A stretch of DNA of 45,028 nt from Hyphomicrobiales bacterium (lineage in GTDB: Bacteria; Pseudomonadota; Alphaproteobacteria; Rhizobiales; Rhizobiaceae): assembly GCA_900472785.1 (NCBI GenBank), contig UCJH01000028.1, positions 1-45,028 of the forward strand, in the 5' to 3' direction. Below the pieces are notes generated by a model. It made no database searches, had not been told where the DNA came from, and saw only the letters and a list, made by a program, of their open reading frames with translations. Positions 29,975 through 38,670 of this stretch are shown in pieces; the stretch's first letter is position 1; every line of letters starts with the position of its first letter. Both the position numbers and the translations under genes were made by a program.

Positions 29975-29999
29975 AATCTTGCGAGGCGACATTAGTTCC
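29975..29999 (-). promoter_or_regulatory. Weak EcfG-like site before DUF4142
   Basis: Minus strand GGAAC (29999-29995), 17 bases, ATT instead of GTT (29977-29975). Position relative to the ATG matches the better sites. Confidence 0.35.
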
Positions 30000-30082
30000 G
30001 ACTCCCCGCCACCGGACTCTTGCCGGTGCCATCAAAGGCCATATCTACACCCACAAGTTCCTCGTATCTGACAGGCAAAGCC

Positions 30083-30742
30083 ATGAAGTTTCTGAAAGAC
30101 AACGGTCTCACCATCATGCTGATCGTCCTATCCGTCGCGACCATTGTCGGGATGCTGCTGACGGGCTGGTCCGTTTTCAATCATCAACTGGCAGAGCATG
30201 GGGCGGGTGAGATCGGTCTTGGATCATACGCATTCTCAGGCCACTTCTTGTCATCGCTGTTCGAGAACTGGGAATCCGAGTTCCTGCAGATGTCGGCCTA
30301 CGTGATGCTGACGGCATTTCTGTTTCAGCGTGGTTCAGCTGAATCGAAGGATCCGGATGGCCCTTCCGAAGTAGATGACGATCCGGCCAAGAGGGCAGAC
30401 CGGGATGATACGCCATGGCCCGTCCGTGTCGGAGGCTGGGCTCGCTCCGCATACTCGTATTCGCTCGGGACAGCGTTGGCCTCGCTGTTCCTACTCACGT
30501 TCGTCTTGCACCTCAGGTACAGCGCAGAAGCGGAAAACGCGGAAGCCCTGATGCACGGACAACTCGCAGTGTCGATGTTAGATCATCTGGGCAGCGCGCA
30601 GTTTTGGTTCGAGTCCTTGCAGAATTGGCAGAGCGAGTTCCTATCAACTGCTGTTCTGGTCGTGCTGTCTATCTTTCTGCGGTTCAGGGGATCGCCGGAA
30701 TCCAAGCCTGTCGCCGCGCCAAATAGTCAGACGGGGCCCTGA
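30083..30742 (+). CDS. DUF6766 family membrane protein
   Basis: I choose ATG 30083 (MKFLKDNGLTIMLIVLSVAT), giving 219 residues; ATG 30020 would add 21. Four membrane segments: about 8-28, 70-85 with FENWESEFLQMSAYVMLTAF, 135-155 (LASLFLLTFVLHL) and 190-208 (LSTAVLVVLSIFL). The repeated block FENWESEF / LQNWQSEF with QRGSAESK / RFRGSPESK shows an internal duplication typical of this family. Function unknown. Divergent from DUF4142, another stress gene. The ribosome binding site is weak. Confidence 0.75.
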   Translation: MKFLKDNGLTIMLIVLSVATIVGMLLTGWSVFNHQLAEHGAGEIGLGSYAFSGHFLSSLFENWESEFLQMSAYVMLTAFLFQRGSAESKDPDGPSEVDDDPAKRADRDDTPWPVRVGGWARSAYSYSLGTALASLFLLTFVLHLRYSAEAENAEALMHGQLAVSMLDHLGSAQFWFESLQNWQSEFLSTAVLVVLSIFLRFRGSPESKPVAAPNSQTGP

Positions 30743-30757
30743 TGAAACACGCGTGTT

Positions 30758-30782
30758 GGAACCAAACCGAAACCCGATAGTT
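30758..30782 (+). promoter_or_regulatory. Orphan EcfG-type promoter
   Basis: GGAAC at 30758-30762, 17 bases, GTT at 30780-30782. It faces an IS3-family deletion derivative starting near 30843, so its original gene appears to be lost or displaced. Confidence 0.6.
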
Positions 30783-30842
30783 TTGGCGGTCATTTTCTCA
30801 CTGAGGAACCTAAATTGTAAATTTTAGAATTGAAATAACTCA

Positions 30843-31451
30843 GGGATGCGGACGAAGACTTGGACAACCAGGAGGTAGTTCATGTATTCCTACGCAGACA
30901 GACTTCGAGCGGTTGAACTCTATATCCGGCTTGGCAAGCGACTTATCGGCACCATTCACCAGTTGGGTTATCCCACCAAGAATGCGCTGAGGGGCTGGTA
31001 CCGCGAGTACGTACAGCATCTCGACCTGCGTACTCAGCCGGTAGCGCGAGCGCCAAAATATTCCGAGCCTCAGAGACAGGCGGCACTTGAGCACTTTCGC
31101 ACCCATGATCGTTGCATCTCTGCGACGATGAGGGCACTTGGGTATCCGGGTCGAGGAACACTTACCGCATGGGTACGGGAGGCCTTTCCGGAGACGCGAG
31201 CATCGATGGTCGGTCGATCATGGCATCCTGCCTACCCTGAGGCGGTGCGTCAAGCTGGTGTCATCGGACTATGCAGTGGAAATGAAAGCGCCCAACAGGT
31301 GGTCGAACATTTCGTCGCTGAGGTAGATGATTACATCCGCTGGTACAATGAAAAGCGCATTAAGATATCGGTGGGATCGCTAAGCCCCGTCGAGTATCGT
31401 AAGAGCCTCGGCATTAGCATATGAAGCAGTCCAGCTTTTTATCCGCACCCC
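30843..31451 (+). mobile_element. Internally deleted IS3-family element
   Basis: Ends GGGATGCGGACGAAGACTTGGAC (left, first 20 are most informative) and the inverted right end GGGGTGCGGATAAAAAGCTG show a shared imperfect terminal repeat with TGCGGA and CTGGAC blocks. Only about 600 bp lie between, against about 1.3-1.5 kb for a full element. Confidence 0.6.
30882..31424 (+). pseudogene. IS3 transposase, OrfA start fused to OrfB end
   Basis: 180 codons with AGGAGGT before the ATG. The N-terminal part (MYSYADRLRAVELYIRLGKR, TIHQLGYPTKNALRGWYREY) is an OrfA helix-turn-helix repeated twice; after about residue 130 it jumps to the end of OrfB (FVAEVDDYIRWYNEKRIKIS, LSPVEYRKSLG). The whole DDE core is missing. 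The fusion is in frame, so a protein that still binds the element's ends could be made. Confidence 0.8.
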
Positions 31452-31756
31452 CACCGGCTCAGTTCCGCGTGGAAACCAACAGCCCGGGTAATCATCGCAA
31501 CCCCTTGGCATCGACGCCGCATGGAACGAGTGAATGCCGGCGGAAACGGTAGAACATGAGGTCCGGCGCCAGCCATTGACTACTCACAAGGCTTGAACGG
31601 CACTCCCAAGATCAGTAGAATACCGAACACATCTTTCATGTGATCGGTCTGCTTCAGCTGTGTGCACAGCACTTCTACTAGCCATAAAGACTGCGGCCCA
31701 TGCGATGTCCCGAGGGGCTGGATCCTTGACGTGAGCTGCATCAGCCTGGTCGAGTT
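31452..31756. other. Intergenic stretch, no gene seen
   Basis: About 305 bases between the IS3 derivative and the end of the hydrolase gene. I find no convincing frame, RNA or repeat. Confidence 0.4.
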
Positions 31757-32887
31757 CTACTTTGTCTGGATCGACGCCGTGGGGTTGGCTCTGCTCGCGA
31801 GTGCTGCGGATGCCTCGGACCAGGACGTATCACCGGGGTAAAGAGCCGAGCGAAGATAGGCCCAGGTAAGCCGCTGCACCAGACCTAGCCTTTCGGGGTC
31901 TTGATCCTGGGATTCCGCGACGTCATAGCCGGACACGCCACCAAGCGCATGCTTTGCTCCGAACATCGTCAGAAGGGCCTTCGGTTCAGGACTGAAGGTG
32001 TATGCGTCGGAGCGCCAATCTTTCCGTATTGCGAAATGTTCTGTGTGATCAAGATCGCCGGCGACGACAAGGGCAGGAGCGGTCATCTCGGTATAGACAG
32101 TGTTTCGCAGCACTTTGTAATGTTCCGACGCGAACGGCGCCAGATCACTTCCGTTGCCTGGAGGGGCCAGCAAAACCCCTGCCTTGACCCGCGCCGCAGG
32201 CAGGCTCCATTTTTTGCCGTCAACCGGGTCCTTGACGGGCATGCCCGCCAACATGCCTACGGTGTGCCCGCCCATCGAGTGACCCACAGCAGCGATCCGA
32301 TCGGCGTCGGTGCGACCTTCAAGGCCTGGAACGGCGGCGAAGATTTCCTCCAGGTGATCGAGGATGAAATGCATATCCTGCGCACGTGACAGCCAGAACA
32401 GGGGACCTTCTGGCCCGTTCGGATCGAGACCTAGCGCCTTTGAGTCCTGGTGCGTGGGCTGGATGACAACAAAGCCATGCGCGGCGTAGAATTCAGCAAG
32501 TGGATTGTAACCTCGCAGGGACGACAGATAGGTCGACTGACCGTGGCCGTGGGATAAGAGGATCACCGGCAGATCACGTCCAGTGATCGGAGCCGACACC
32601 TTGATCTGAAGCTCGGTTTGACGCCCAGGCACGGTAAAGGTGATCGGGCTGACGGACATGAACCGCGTTGCTGCGCTCACAGGGATGTAGTCAGCTTCGT
32701 TGATGGGATTGCTCATGGAATGTTCCTCCTTTTTGTGATCTTCTGCGAAGATCGGGTTCAGACTAGCGTCGGCATACGCGGCGACGGCAAGTGTGGCGCA
32801 GACGGTGATCACACCGCGCCGACTAAGCTTCAGATGGCTAAAGTCGAGGTTTCTCTCGAACTGCTCCGTGTCGATATCGCTCTTCAT
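31757..32887 (-). CDS. Tat-exported alpha/beta hydrolase (chlorophyllase/PAF-acetylhydrolase type)
   Basis: 376 residues; AAAGGAGAGACGC precedes the ATG. A twin-arginine signal KLSRRGVITVCATLAVAAYA lies at about 20-39. The hydrolase domain has LPVILLSHGHGQSTYLSS (oxyanion), nucleophile motif AAVGHSMGGHTVG, Asp in VVAGDLDHTEH and His in FGAKHALGG. The layout resembles chlorophyllase-like or platelet-activating-factor acetylhydrolase-like enzymes that cut ester bonds. It should act in the periplasm. Substrate unknown. It stands alone, with about 460 bases of empty sequence upstream. Confidence 0.85.
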   Translation of the reverse strand: MKSDIDTEQFERNLDFSHLKLSRRGVITVCATLAVAAYADASLNPIFAEDHKKEEHSMSNPINEADYIPVSAATRFMSVSPITFTVPGRQTELQIKVSAPITGRDLPVILLSHGHGQSTYLSSLRGYNPLAEFYAAHGFVVIQPTHQDSKALGLDPNGPEGPLFWLSRAQDMHFILDHLEEIFAAVPGLEGRTDADRIAAVGHSMGGHTVGMLAGMPVKDPVDGKKWSLPAARVKAGVLLAPPGNGSDLAPFASEHYKVLRNTVYTEMTAPALVVAGDLDHTEHFAIRKDWRSDAYTFSPEPKALLTMFGAKHALGGVSGYDVAESQDQDPERLGLVQRLTWAYLRSALYPGDTSWSEASAALASRANPTASIQTK

Positions 32888-33347
32888 GCGTCTCTCCTTT
32901 CAGAAGCCCGGCGTGATCGGCTTCGGGCGAGGCCGGTGGTTGACGCGGTGCAAATGGCGCCGGTCCCGACCTCGTGGGTGACCTTTGTCCTGCATCGCCT
33001 GACAAACCTACCCGCCGATCCCCCGTCCGGCATTGGCATGTCACGCCATCATTGTTGCAGACGTCGCCAAACAGCTCGCAATTTGCGTCGCTGCCGGGAC
33101 CGGAACCGCCAGCCCGCCACGTCAGGAACAACGCAGATCCGAACACTCGACGACATCCCGCCGGCTGAGAAGCGCTGATTGGCCAGTTGCTTTTTGCAGG
33201 AGGTTTGGCTAGGAGGCCGCCGCCCAAAACGAGTCGGAGGCAAGAGGCTGAATTGATATTCCGCGCATCAGCGCCAATCAGCGCTGGCGATAAAGTGGAG
33301 TAGTACGCGCGAGGGGCCGTGCGAAAGGGCCGTCGCAGATCTGACTG
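32888..33347. other. Intergenic region with a 13 bp inverted repeat
   Basis: No gene that I can support. AGCGCTGATTGGC at 33171-33183 recurs inverted as GCCAATCAGCGCT at 33273-33285, 89 bases apart, and the second copy also forms a small hairpin (33269-33286). It might mark a small mobile or regulatory element. Confidence 0.5.
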
Positions 33348-34565
33348 TTAGACAGTGCCGTCTGCACGTTCGCGGATATTTTCGCTAAGCCCGTAGACCG
33401 CTTGTGGTCGAGACACGCCTTTGAGTCGGAAGTCTCCGAGATGCTCTGTTGGAGCTTCACATTGTTCTGCGAAGCTTTCCGAGAGAAGAAGCTGCCGTCC
33501 GAGCTGGTCGCAAAGAGCCTCAAGGCGAGCCGCTTCGTTGACGACACGGCCGATCACGGTGAAGTCGAGACGTTGTGCGGCGCCGATGTTGCCGTAATAG
33601 ACCTCGCCAAGGTGCAGCACCAGATCAACGCCAATCCGGGGCGCTTCGCCAGGCGGACGCGACAGGTTCAGTGTATCGGTTGCGGCGGCTGCATGCTGGG
33701 CGGCCGCGAGCGCGTCTCGGCAGGCGGCGATCGTGGAATCCTGAGCGGATCCAACTGGGAATATGGCCAAAAGGCTATCTCCGATAAGCTTCAGTATCTC
33801 TCCGCCCTCAGCTTCGACCGCAGAACCGAGCGCCTCGAAATGTTCGTTCAGCCAATGAACGATTTCACCCGGCGCATACTTCTCGCTGAGCTGTGTAAAG
33901 TTCTTCAAGTCAGCCAACAGAATTGCCGCATAAATTGCCTGGCCTTTCCCGCGCTCGATTTCTCCTGCAAGAACATGACTGGCCGTTCGAGGGCCGACAT
34001 AAAATCTCAGTACGTCAGACACCATTCGTGAAACGACCATGCGGTGGATGGCCAGTCCCAAAGCCGGCAACACAACATCGAAAGAAGAAATATCGTCCGC
34101 GCTGAATCCGTCGGGATGTTTGGTAGCGATCGATATCGCGGTCCCCGAAATGACAGTCGCTTCGGAAAATTGCACAATCCGAAGGACGTAATCGGTATGC
34201 CCTTGGCGGGCTAAAGGCAGAAGGTGCGGGAACTCGATCTTTTGTTGGTCTCGCAGGTCCCATCGTCCCCCCGCTTTACCTTCCTCCAGTAACTGTTGGA
34301 TCGCGGATTGCTTGAGTTCTAGGTCCTCGGCACTTCCGTGCCCCGTTGTTTCCAAATGCAGACCACCAACGTCACTCCAGGTTGTCGTCACCACTTGATG
34401 AAGCGGGTGAAGCGACGGGAAACTGATCTGAAGAGTTTGTACTCGCATTCCGGCAGCCATGCGCGTGCCAAGTTCTGTCACAAAGGCTTCTGGGTCCTGG
34501 CTCGTTGTGCCTTCCGCCACAATCCAGCGAGAAATATCGGTGGTCCAATCTGGTTGGCATTTCAT
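33348..34565 (-). CDS. Class III adenylate cyclase with N-terminal sensor region
   Basis: 405 residues from ATG 34565 (a TTG at 34610 would add 15). The N-terminal 190 residues, with no recognised motif, resemble the sensory region of rhizobial cyclases. The C-terminal catalytic domain has AILLADLKNFTQLSEKY (metal Asp219), EILKLIGDSLLAIF (Lys259, Asp263) and DFTVIGRVVNEAARLE (Asn343, Arg347), so all catalytic residues are present. It should make cAMP from ATP in the cytoplasm. Rhizobia carry many such cyclases. No effector gene adjoins it. It differs clearly from the cyclase-like gene at 84-953. Confidence 0.85.
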   Translation of the reverse strand: MKCQPDWTTDISRWIVAEGTTSQDPEAFVTELGTRMAAGMRVQTLQISFPSLHPLHQVVTTTWSDVGGLHLETTGHGSAEDLELKQSAIQQLLEEGKAGGRWDLRDQQKIEFPHLLPLARQGHTDYVLRIVQFSEATVISGTAISIATKHPDGFSADDISSFDVVLPALGLAIHRMVVSRMVSDVLRFYVGPRTASHVLAGEIERGKGQAIYAAILLADLKNFTQLSEKYAPGEIVHWLNEHFEALGSAVEAEGGEILKLIGDSLLAIFPVGSAQDSTIAACRDALAAAQHAAAATDTLNLSRPPGEAPRIGVDLVLHLGEVYYGNIGAAQRLDFTVIGRVVNEAARLEALCDQLGRQLLLSESFAEQCEAPTEHLGDFRLKGVSRPQAVYGLSENIRERADGTV

Positions 34566-34777
34566 CACGGTTCTTATCCCGAAAAAAATTGGGCCGCGTT
34601 GATAGCCCAATCGCGGCTTTCCCCATGTAGCTCAGATCACATTGGCGCAGCCTCACTCCTCCGAAGTCAAGCTTATCACCACACCGGCGTTGGCCGGCGT
34701 GGCAACTGGTGACCCGCGGATCTTGCCAAAGCCGAACACGATGGAACGAGCGGCGCCATCATATGCTCGACAATCGC

Positions 34778-35809
34778 TTAGGCAGCGACGCGATCGGCTG
34801 CCGGACGCCTGCGGAGAAGCACGCTTCCGATGGCCGGCGGGTCGTAAGCTGCATCGAGTGGGCCCACATCGGTCCCTGGAGGGCAGATCTCATCTATCCG
34901 ATCAAGAATTTCATCAGAGAGACCAACTTCCATGCCATTCAGAAGGTCGTCAAGGTGCTCCACCTTACGCGGACCGATCAGGGCTGCCGTAACCCCGGGA
35001 TGAGCCAAAACGAAAGCCATGGACATATGCGTCAATGACAGACCGGCTTCCTCCGCTACTGGAATAAGCTGCTCAACCGCGTCGAGCCTGCGCTCGTCCG
35101 ACATCTGTTTGGGGAAACGATGAGCACGGCCGCTGTCAGGTTGTGCCTGGCCCTTTCGATAACGGCCCGTCAGCATACCCATAGCCAGAGGGCTCCAGAC
35201 CATGGTGCCCATTCCGTATTTCTCGCAGATTGGCAATACTTCCCGCTCGATACTGCGGTTGAGGATGGAGTAGGGCGGTTGTTCTGTGCGGAACCGCGCT
35301 AAGCTGCGTCGCTCTGCAACCCACTGGGCCTCGACAATTTCCGAAGCGGGGAAGGACGACGTTCCGATGGCTCGGACTTTTCCAGCGCGCATGAGATCTG
35401 TGAGAGCCGACAATGTCTCTTCGATGTCAGTATCGGGCGACGGACGATGGATCTGATAAAGATCGATGTAGTCGGTTTGCAGACGACGAAGCGAATTCTC
35501 GACCTCCTGTACAAGCCAACGGCGCGAGTTGCCTCGCTGGTTTGGATCTTCGCCCATCGGCATATGCGCTTTGCTCGCGAGGACGATGTTATCCCGCCGT
35601 CCTTTAAGGGCTTTCCCGACAATCTCCTCGGATTCACCCCGGCTATAACCATCCGCCGTGTCAATGAAGTTTATTCCGGCATCCAGCGCCTTGTGCGTGA
35701 TGCGAATGCAATCGTCGTGATCGGGATTGCCAGCAGCGCCGAACATCATTGCGCCGAGGCAATAGGGGGATACCTTGATGCCGGTCTTTCCAAGACTACG
35801 ATACTGCAT
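34778..35809 (-). CDS. Aldo/keto reductase
   Basis: ATG 35809 has AAGGAG at good distance, giving 343 residues (MQYRSLGKTGIKVSPYCLGA). Family signs: NFIDTADGYSRGESEEIVGK (Asp, Tyr of the catalytic tetrad), IVLASKAHMP (Lys), DLYQIHRPSPD (His) and a C-terminal NADPH-binding LIGPRKVEHLDDLLNG. It reduces aldehydes or ketones with NADPH, in the cytoplasm. An AraC-type regulator lies just upstream on the same strand, 163 bases away, and may control it. Substrate unknown. Confidence 0.9.
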   Translation of the reverse strand: MQYRSLGKTGIKVSPYCLGAMMFGAAGNPDHDDCIRITHKALDAGINFIDTADGYSRGESEEIVGKALKGRRDNIVLASKAHMPMGEDPNQRGNSRRWLVQEVENSLRRLQTDYIDLYQIHRPSPDTDIEETLSALTDLMRAGKVRAIGTSSFPASEIVEAQWVAERRSLARFRTEQPPYSILNRSIEREVLPICEKYGMGTMVWSPLAMGMLTGRYRKGQAQPDSGRAHRFPKQMSDERRLDAVEQLIPVAEEAGLSLTHMSMAFVLAHPGVTAALIGPRKVEHLDDLLNGMEVGLSDEILDRIDEICPPGTDVGPLDAAYDPPAIGSVLLRRRPAADRVAA

Positions 35810-35972
35810 GCCTGAGCTCCTTTTGCAGACGTTCATGTTGGATTGAACGTAACCAATGGAACCTGCAGTAGCAGTCGCGAACTACGCCAGTTCTGCTGCA
35901 ATTGACGCCAAACCCACCTGCTGTAGAAGGCATTCAACGACGGCATGGCGGCGTCTTCTCAAACTCCGCCCC

Positions 35973-36995
35973 TCAATGGAGTGACGCCCGCTCCACGGCT
36001 TGGGCTCGCCAGTTCTGCGGTGTCACGCCCTGCCATTCCTTAAATGCTCGATAAAACGAACTTGTATCCTGATAGCCCAGCAGAGTGGCCACTTCGTCGA
36101 TACTGATGGACTGATCTACAAGGAGATTCTCCCCCAATTCTTGCCGTGCTTCTGCCAGGAGTTGCCGGAAAGTCGTACCGTCTTCTGTTATACGACGCTG
36201 CAAAGTCCGTTCACTTGTGCCTAGGTCTCGCGCGATGTTCGAAACGTCCGGGCGACCGCTCGCGAGACTGCGCTTGAGGACGACCTTCACCTGCTCGGAA
36301 ACACTGCTTTCAGCTTCAAGATCATTTCTGGCGGCTGCCAGCGCTGGCGTCAGAAGCTCGAGGAATTCAGAATTATGGCCGGGGAATGGTCGATCAAGGT
36401 CACTGGACCTCATTGTGAGAAGGTTCCGGGGCGCGTTATAGCGTATCGGACATCCGAAGAATGTCTCGTGCTCGAGACTACGGGGCCCCGAGCGGGCGAG
36501 ATCAATCCGCACGGGCGTGATAGGCTGCCCGGTCCCTTTGCGCCCCAGTTGCACAATAAAGGCGAATGAGAGGTCGATCGACAAAGCCGGCTCCGATTGC
36601 ATCGAATAAGGCCATTCTTTCGTTACAGAGAAGTCGCCACCTTTTTCGGTGATAAGAAACTTTTCGCAGGTACTGAGCCGTTTGAAGCGGTCGATACGAC
36701 CCAACGCGTCGCGATAGTCCGCTGCGTAGCAAGCAGCCAAGAAGGCCGGCTGATGACCGGACCTGTCGAATGCGCTGACAAGTTTGATGGCGAAGCCAGG
36801 ATCCTCGGCTAGTTCCTCTACCGCTCTGTAGATGGCGAAGATTTGTGCCGTGGTCAGGAGCACGTGCGGGTTCAAATGGAATGTTGCCGGGAGCCGAGCT
36901 TGCCGTAAAATGGCGGCAGGTTTAACTCCTGCTTCTGCAAAAGCGCGCCAGAACGCCTGCGGCATTTTGCATCGATCAGCTGGCATCCCATTCAT
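35973..36995 (-). CDS. AraC-family regulator with arabinose-binding-type N-terminus
   Basis: I choose ATG 36995 (MNGMPADRCKMPQAFWRAFA), giving 340 residues. The N-terminal domain (KPAAILRQARLPATFHLNPH, YRAVEELAEDPGFAIKLVS) matches the arabinose-binding domain of OruR/ArgR-like AraC regulators, and the C-terminal double helix-turn-helix reads VSNIARDLGTSERTLQRRIT and IDEVATLLGYQDTSSFYRAF. It should bind a small ligand and activate a nearby promoter; the aldo/keto reductase downstream is the obvious target. Confidence 0.85.
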   Translation of the reverse strand: MNGMPADRCKMPQAFWRAFAEAGVKPAAILRQARLPATFHLNPHVLLTTAQIFAIYRAVEELAEDPGFAIKLVSAFDRSGHQPAFLAACYAADYRDALGRIDRFKRLSTCEKFLITEKGGDFSVTKEWPYSMQSEPALSIDLSFAFIVQLGRKGTGQPITPVRIDLARSGPRSLEHETFFGCPIRYNAPRNLLTMRSSDLDRPFPGHNSEFLELLTPALAAARNDLEAESSVSEQVKVVLKRSLASGRPDVSNIARDLGTSERTLQRRITEDGTTFRQLLAEARQELGENLLVDQSISIDEVATLLGYQDTSSFYRAFKEWQGVTPQNWRAQAVERASLH

Positions 36996-37269
36996 GGCGA
37001 CTATCTCCACCTCTATTGAACTTGTCTCTGTGATCCGCACCTTGTGGAGTTCAAGGAGCGAGAGTGCTACGAACCTTGATTTGACCACATGGACGTCTCG
37101 CAATCCGAAGACCTACCAGTCGACATAAATTCAATGAGACGCAATTGAAATGGCGTAACGCGCCACAAAAATTGCGATCGACGCCAAAGACCCAATGGTG
37201 CGTGTACATAAATAGCGCTGCCCGTTTGTCGAGTTGCCGCTCAACTCAACGCTCGGAGTGATCGGCCGC

Positions 37270-37275
37270 GCTAGT
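37270..37275 (+). repeat. Target site duplication of IS481 (left)
   Basis: GCTAGT, identical to 38305-38310 on the other side of the element. Confidence 0.85.
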
Positions 37276-38221
37276 TGTGGAGGCTCAAGAGGTTGTCGCG
37301 GTTGAGACCGAGGCGACTGATGGGTGTTTTTGATTTTAGACCGCCATGCGGACGATGCCAATTGTACATATGGGTCCAGTTGGGCAGATGCGATTTGCGG
37401 TGTTCTGATGATGGATATGCGCAGGCATAGGCCCATTCCCGTAGTGCTGTCTGAATGAAGCGCTCGGCCTTGCCGTTGGTCTTGGGCGTGTAGGGTTTGG
37501 TGCGGATGTGCTTGAGGCTGAGCGCTTTGCAGGCTTTTGCGAAATCCCTGGCATTGTAGCAGGATCCGTTGTCAGTCATCACGCGCATGACCGTGATGCC
37601 GAGGCTGTTGTAATAGGCGACGGCCGCCGTAAGGAAGGCAACCGCGCTGACGGCCTTTTCGTCCGGGAAGATGTCGGTAAAGGCGATGCGGGAGGCATCA
37701 TCGATTGAGACATGGACATACTCCCACCCGACACCCCGGGAGCTGCTCTGGCCAGTCCTGTTGCCGGTTATGCGGTGACCGACGCGGTCAAAGCGGCCGA
37801 GGCGCTTGATGTCGAGATGGATCAGGCCACCTGGCTCGGCGTATTCATAACGCACGACCGGCTCGGTGGGCACAAGGTCCTTCATCCGCGACAGGCCGGC
37901 GCGTTTGAGAACACGGCTGACGGTGGCAGGCGAAACACCCGTCTCCATGGCAATGTGCCTGCCGGTCAGGCGCTGCCTGCGAAGACCGACAATGCGCTCG
38001 GCCAAGGCGCCGTCCGTCTGCCGGGGACTGGTCCGTGGCCGCGATGAACGATCCATCATCCCGGCGCGCCCTTCCACTCTGAACCGTGCGACCCAGCGCG
38101 ACACGATCTTCAGTGAAACGCCATAGACGCGGGCAGATTGTGCTTGAGAGAGTTGGCCACGGGTTATCCCCATTTCTTCTCGACGCAAAGGCGTCAGTCG
38201 GGCATTCTTGTGAATGTTCAT
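37271..38221 (-). CDS. IS481-family transposase
   Basis: 316 residues from ATG 38221 (MNIHKNARLTPLRREEMGIT). Helix-turn-helix AQSARVYGVSLKIVSRWVAR and a second in GRHIAMETGVSPATVSRVLK precede the DDE core: LIHLDIKRLGRF (Asp), RVMTDNGSCYNAR (Asp) and PKTNGKAERFIQTALREW (Glu), then YNWHRPHGGLKSKTPISRL. The reading frame runs past the end of the element: its last codon and the TAG stop come from the target duplication. Confidence 0.95.
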   Translation of the reverse strand: MNIHKNARLTPLRREEMGITRGQLSQAQSARVYGVSLKIVSRWVARFRVEGRAGMMDRSSRPRTSPRQTDGALAERIVGLRRQRLTGRHIAMETGVSPATVSRVLKRAGLSRMKDLVPTEPVVRYEYAEPGGLIHLDIKRLGRFDRVGHRITGNRTGQSSSRGVGWEYVHVSIDDASRIAFTDIFPDEKAVSAVAFLTAAVAYYNSLGITVMRVMTDNGSCYNARDFAKACKALSLKHIRTKPYTPKTNGKAERFIQTALREWAYACAYPSSEHRKSHLPNWTHMYNWHRPHGGLKSKTPISRLGLNRDNLLSLHN

Positions 38222-38304
38222 TCGGAGCGACCCTGGAATACTGAGGTGTGGTAACTCCAGTCTCCTAAATCCGCTCCGAATGGACAACCTCCTGAAAGCT
38301 CACA
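37276..38304 (-). mobile_element. Complete IS481-family insertion sequence
   Basis: Terminal repeats TGTGGAGGCTCAAGAGGTTG (37276 on) and the inverted TGTGAGCTTTCAGGAGGTTG (ending 38304) share TGTG and GAGGTTGTC blocks. Both sides carry GCTAGT (37270-37275, 38305-38310), a 6 bp target duplication that fits the NCTAGN target known for Bordetella IS481. The insertion is therefore recent and intact. Confidence 0.9.
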
Positions 38305-38310
38305 GCTAGT
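38305..38310 (+). repeat. Target site duplication of IS481 (right)
   Basis: GCTAGT, identical to 37270-37275. Confidence 0.85.
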
Positions 38311-38393
38311 CTTCAAACGGTACTTCCTGTTCTGGCCCGGAGTGCGCCTCCATGCTCCGCTGGTTATCGCGCACCACGACGAGGACGGGCCCT

Positions 38394-38421
38394 CTCAAAC
38401 CGCAGGTCGCTGGTTCGATTC
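38394..38421 (+). other. tRNA-like 3' fragment
   Basis: The stretch ending GGTCGCTGGTTCGATTC looks like the variable loop and T-arm of a tRNA. The 3' side of the T-stem (CTCAT) does not pair with GCTGG and no other arm is present, so it is at most a fragment, perhaps of an integration site. Confidence 0.35.
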
Positions 38422-38611
38422 TCATGAAGGCGCGGGATAGGTCATTCAGCCTGCCAAATCGTTTTCCACAGTACGAGGACACGGAGCGTTTCTGCAGAGG
38501 CTCATGGGGAGGCTTGGAGAATTGTGGAGAGTTGCCGATCAGAATTTGAGGAGAGGACGACAAAATCTGTCCAAAGACGTTACTCCGACGCTTGCCACGC
38601 TGTAGACGGCG

Positions 38612-38639
38612 CTTGAATTCTAATCCCAAAAAACCATTT
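38612..38639 (+). promoter_or_regulatory. Candidate RpoH (heat-shock) promoter of htpG
   Basis: CTTG at 38612-38615, 18 bases, CCATTT at 38634-38639. This resembles the alphaproteobacterial sigma-32 consensus, and a start near 38646 precedes the htpG ATG by 25 bases. Confidence 0.5.
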
Positions 38640-38670
38640 CACCGGCGATTTCTGTGCGATGGAGTTATCA

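Noticed and set aside
32618-33178. 186-codon plus-strand frame
   Set aside because: Most of it is antisense to the hydrolase N-terminus; only the last residues look protein-like and no start signal is present.
38394-38421. A functional tRNA gene
   Set aside because: No acceptor stem, D arm or pairing T-stem; only a fragment.
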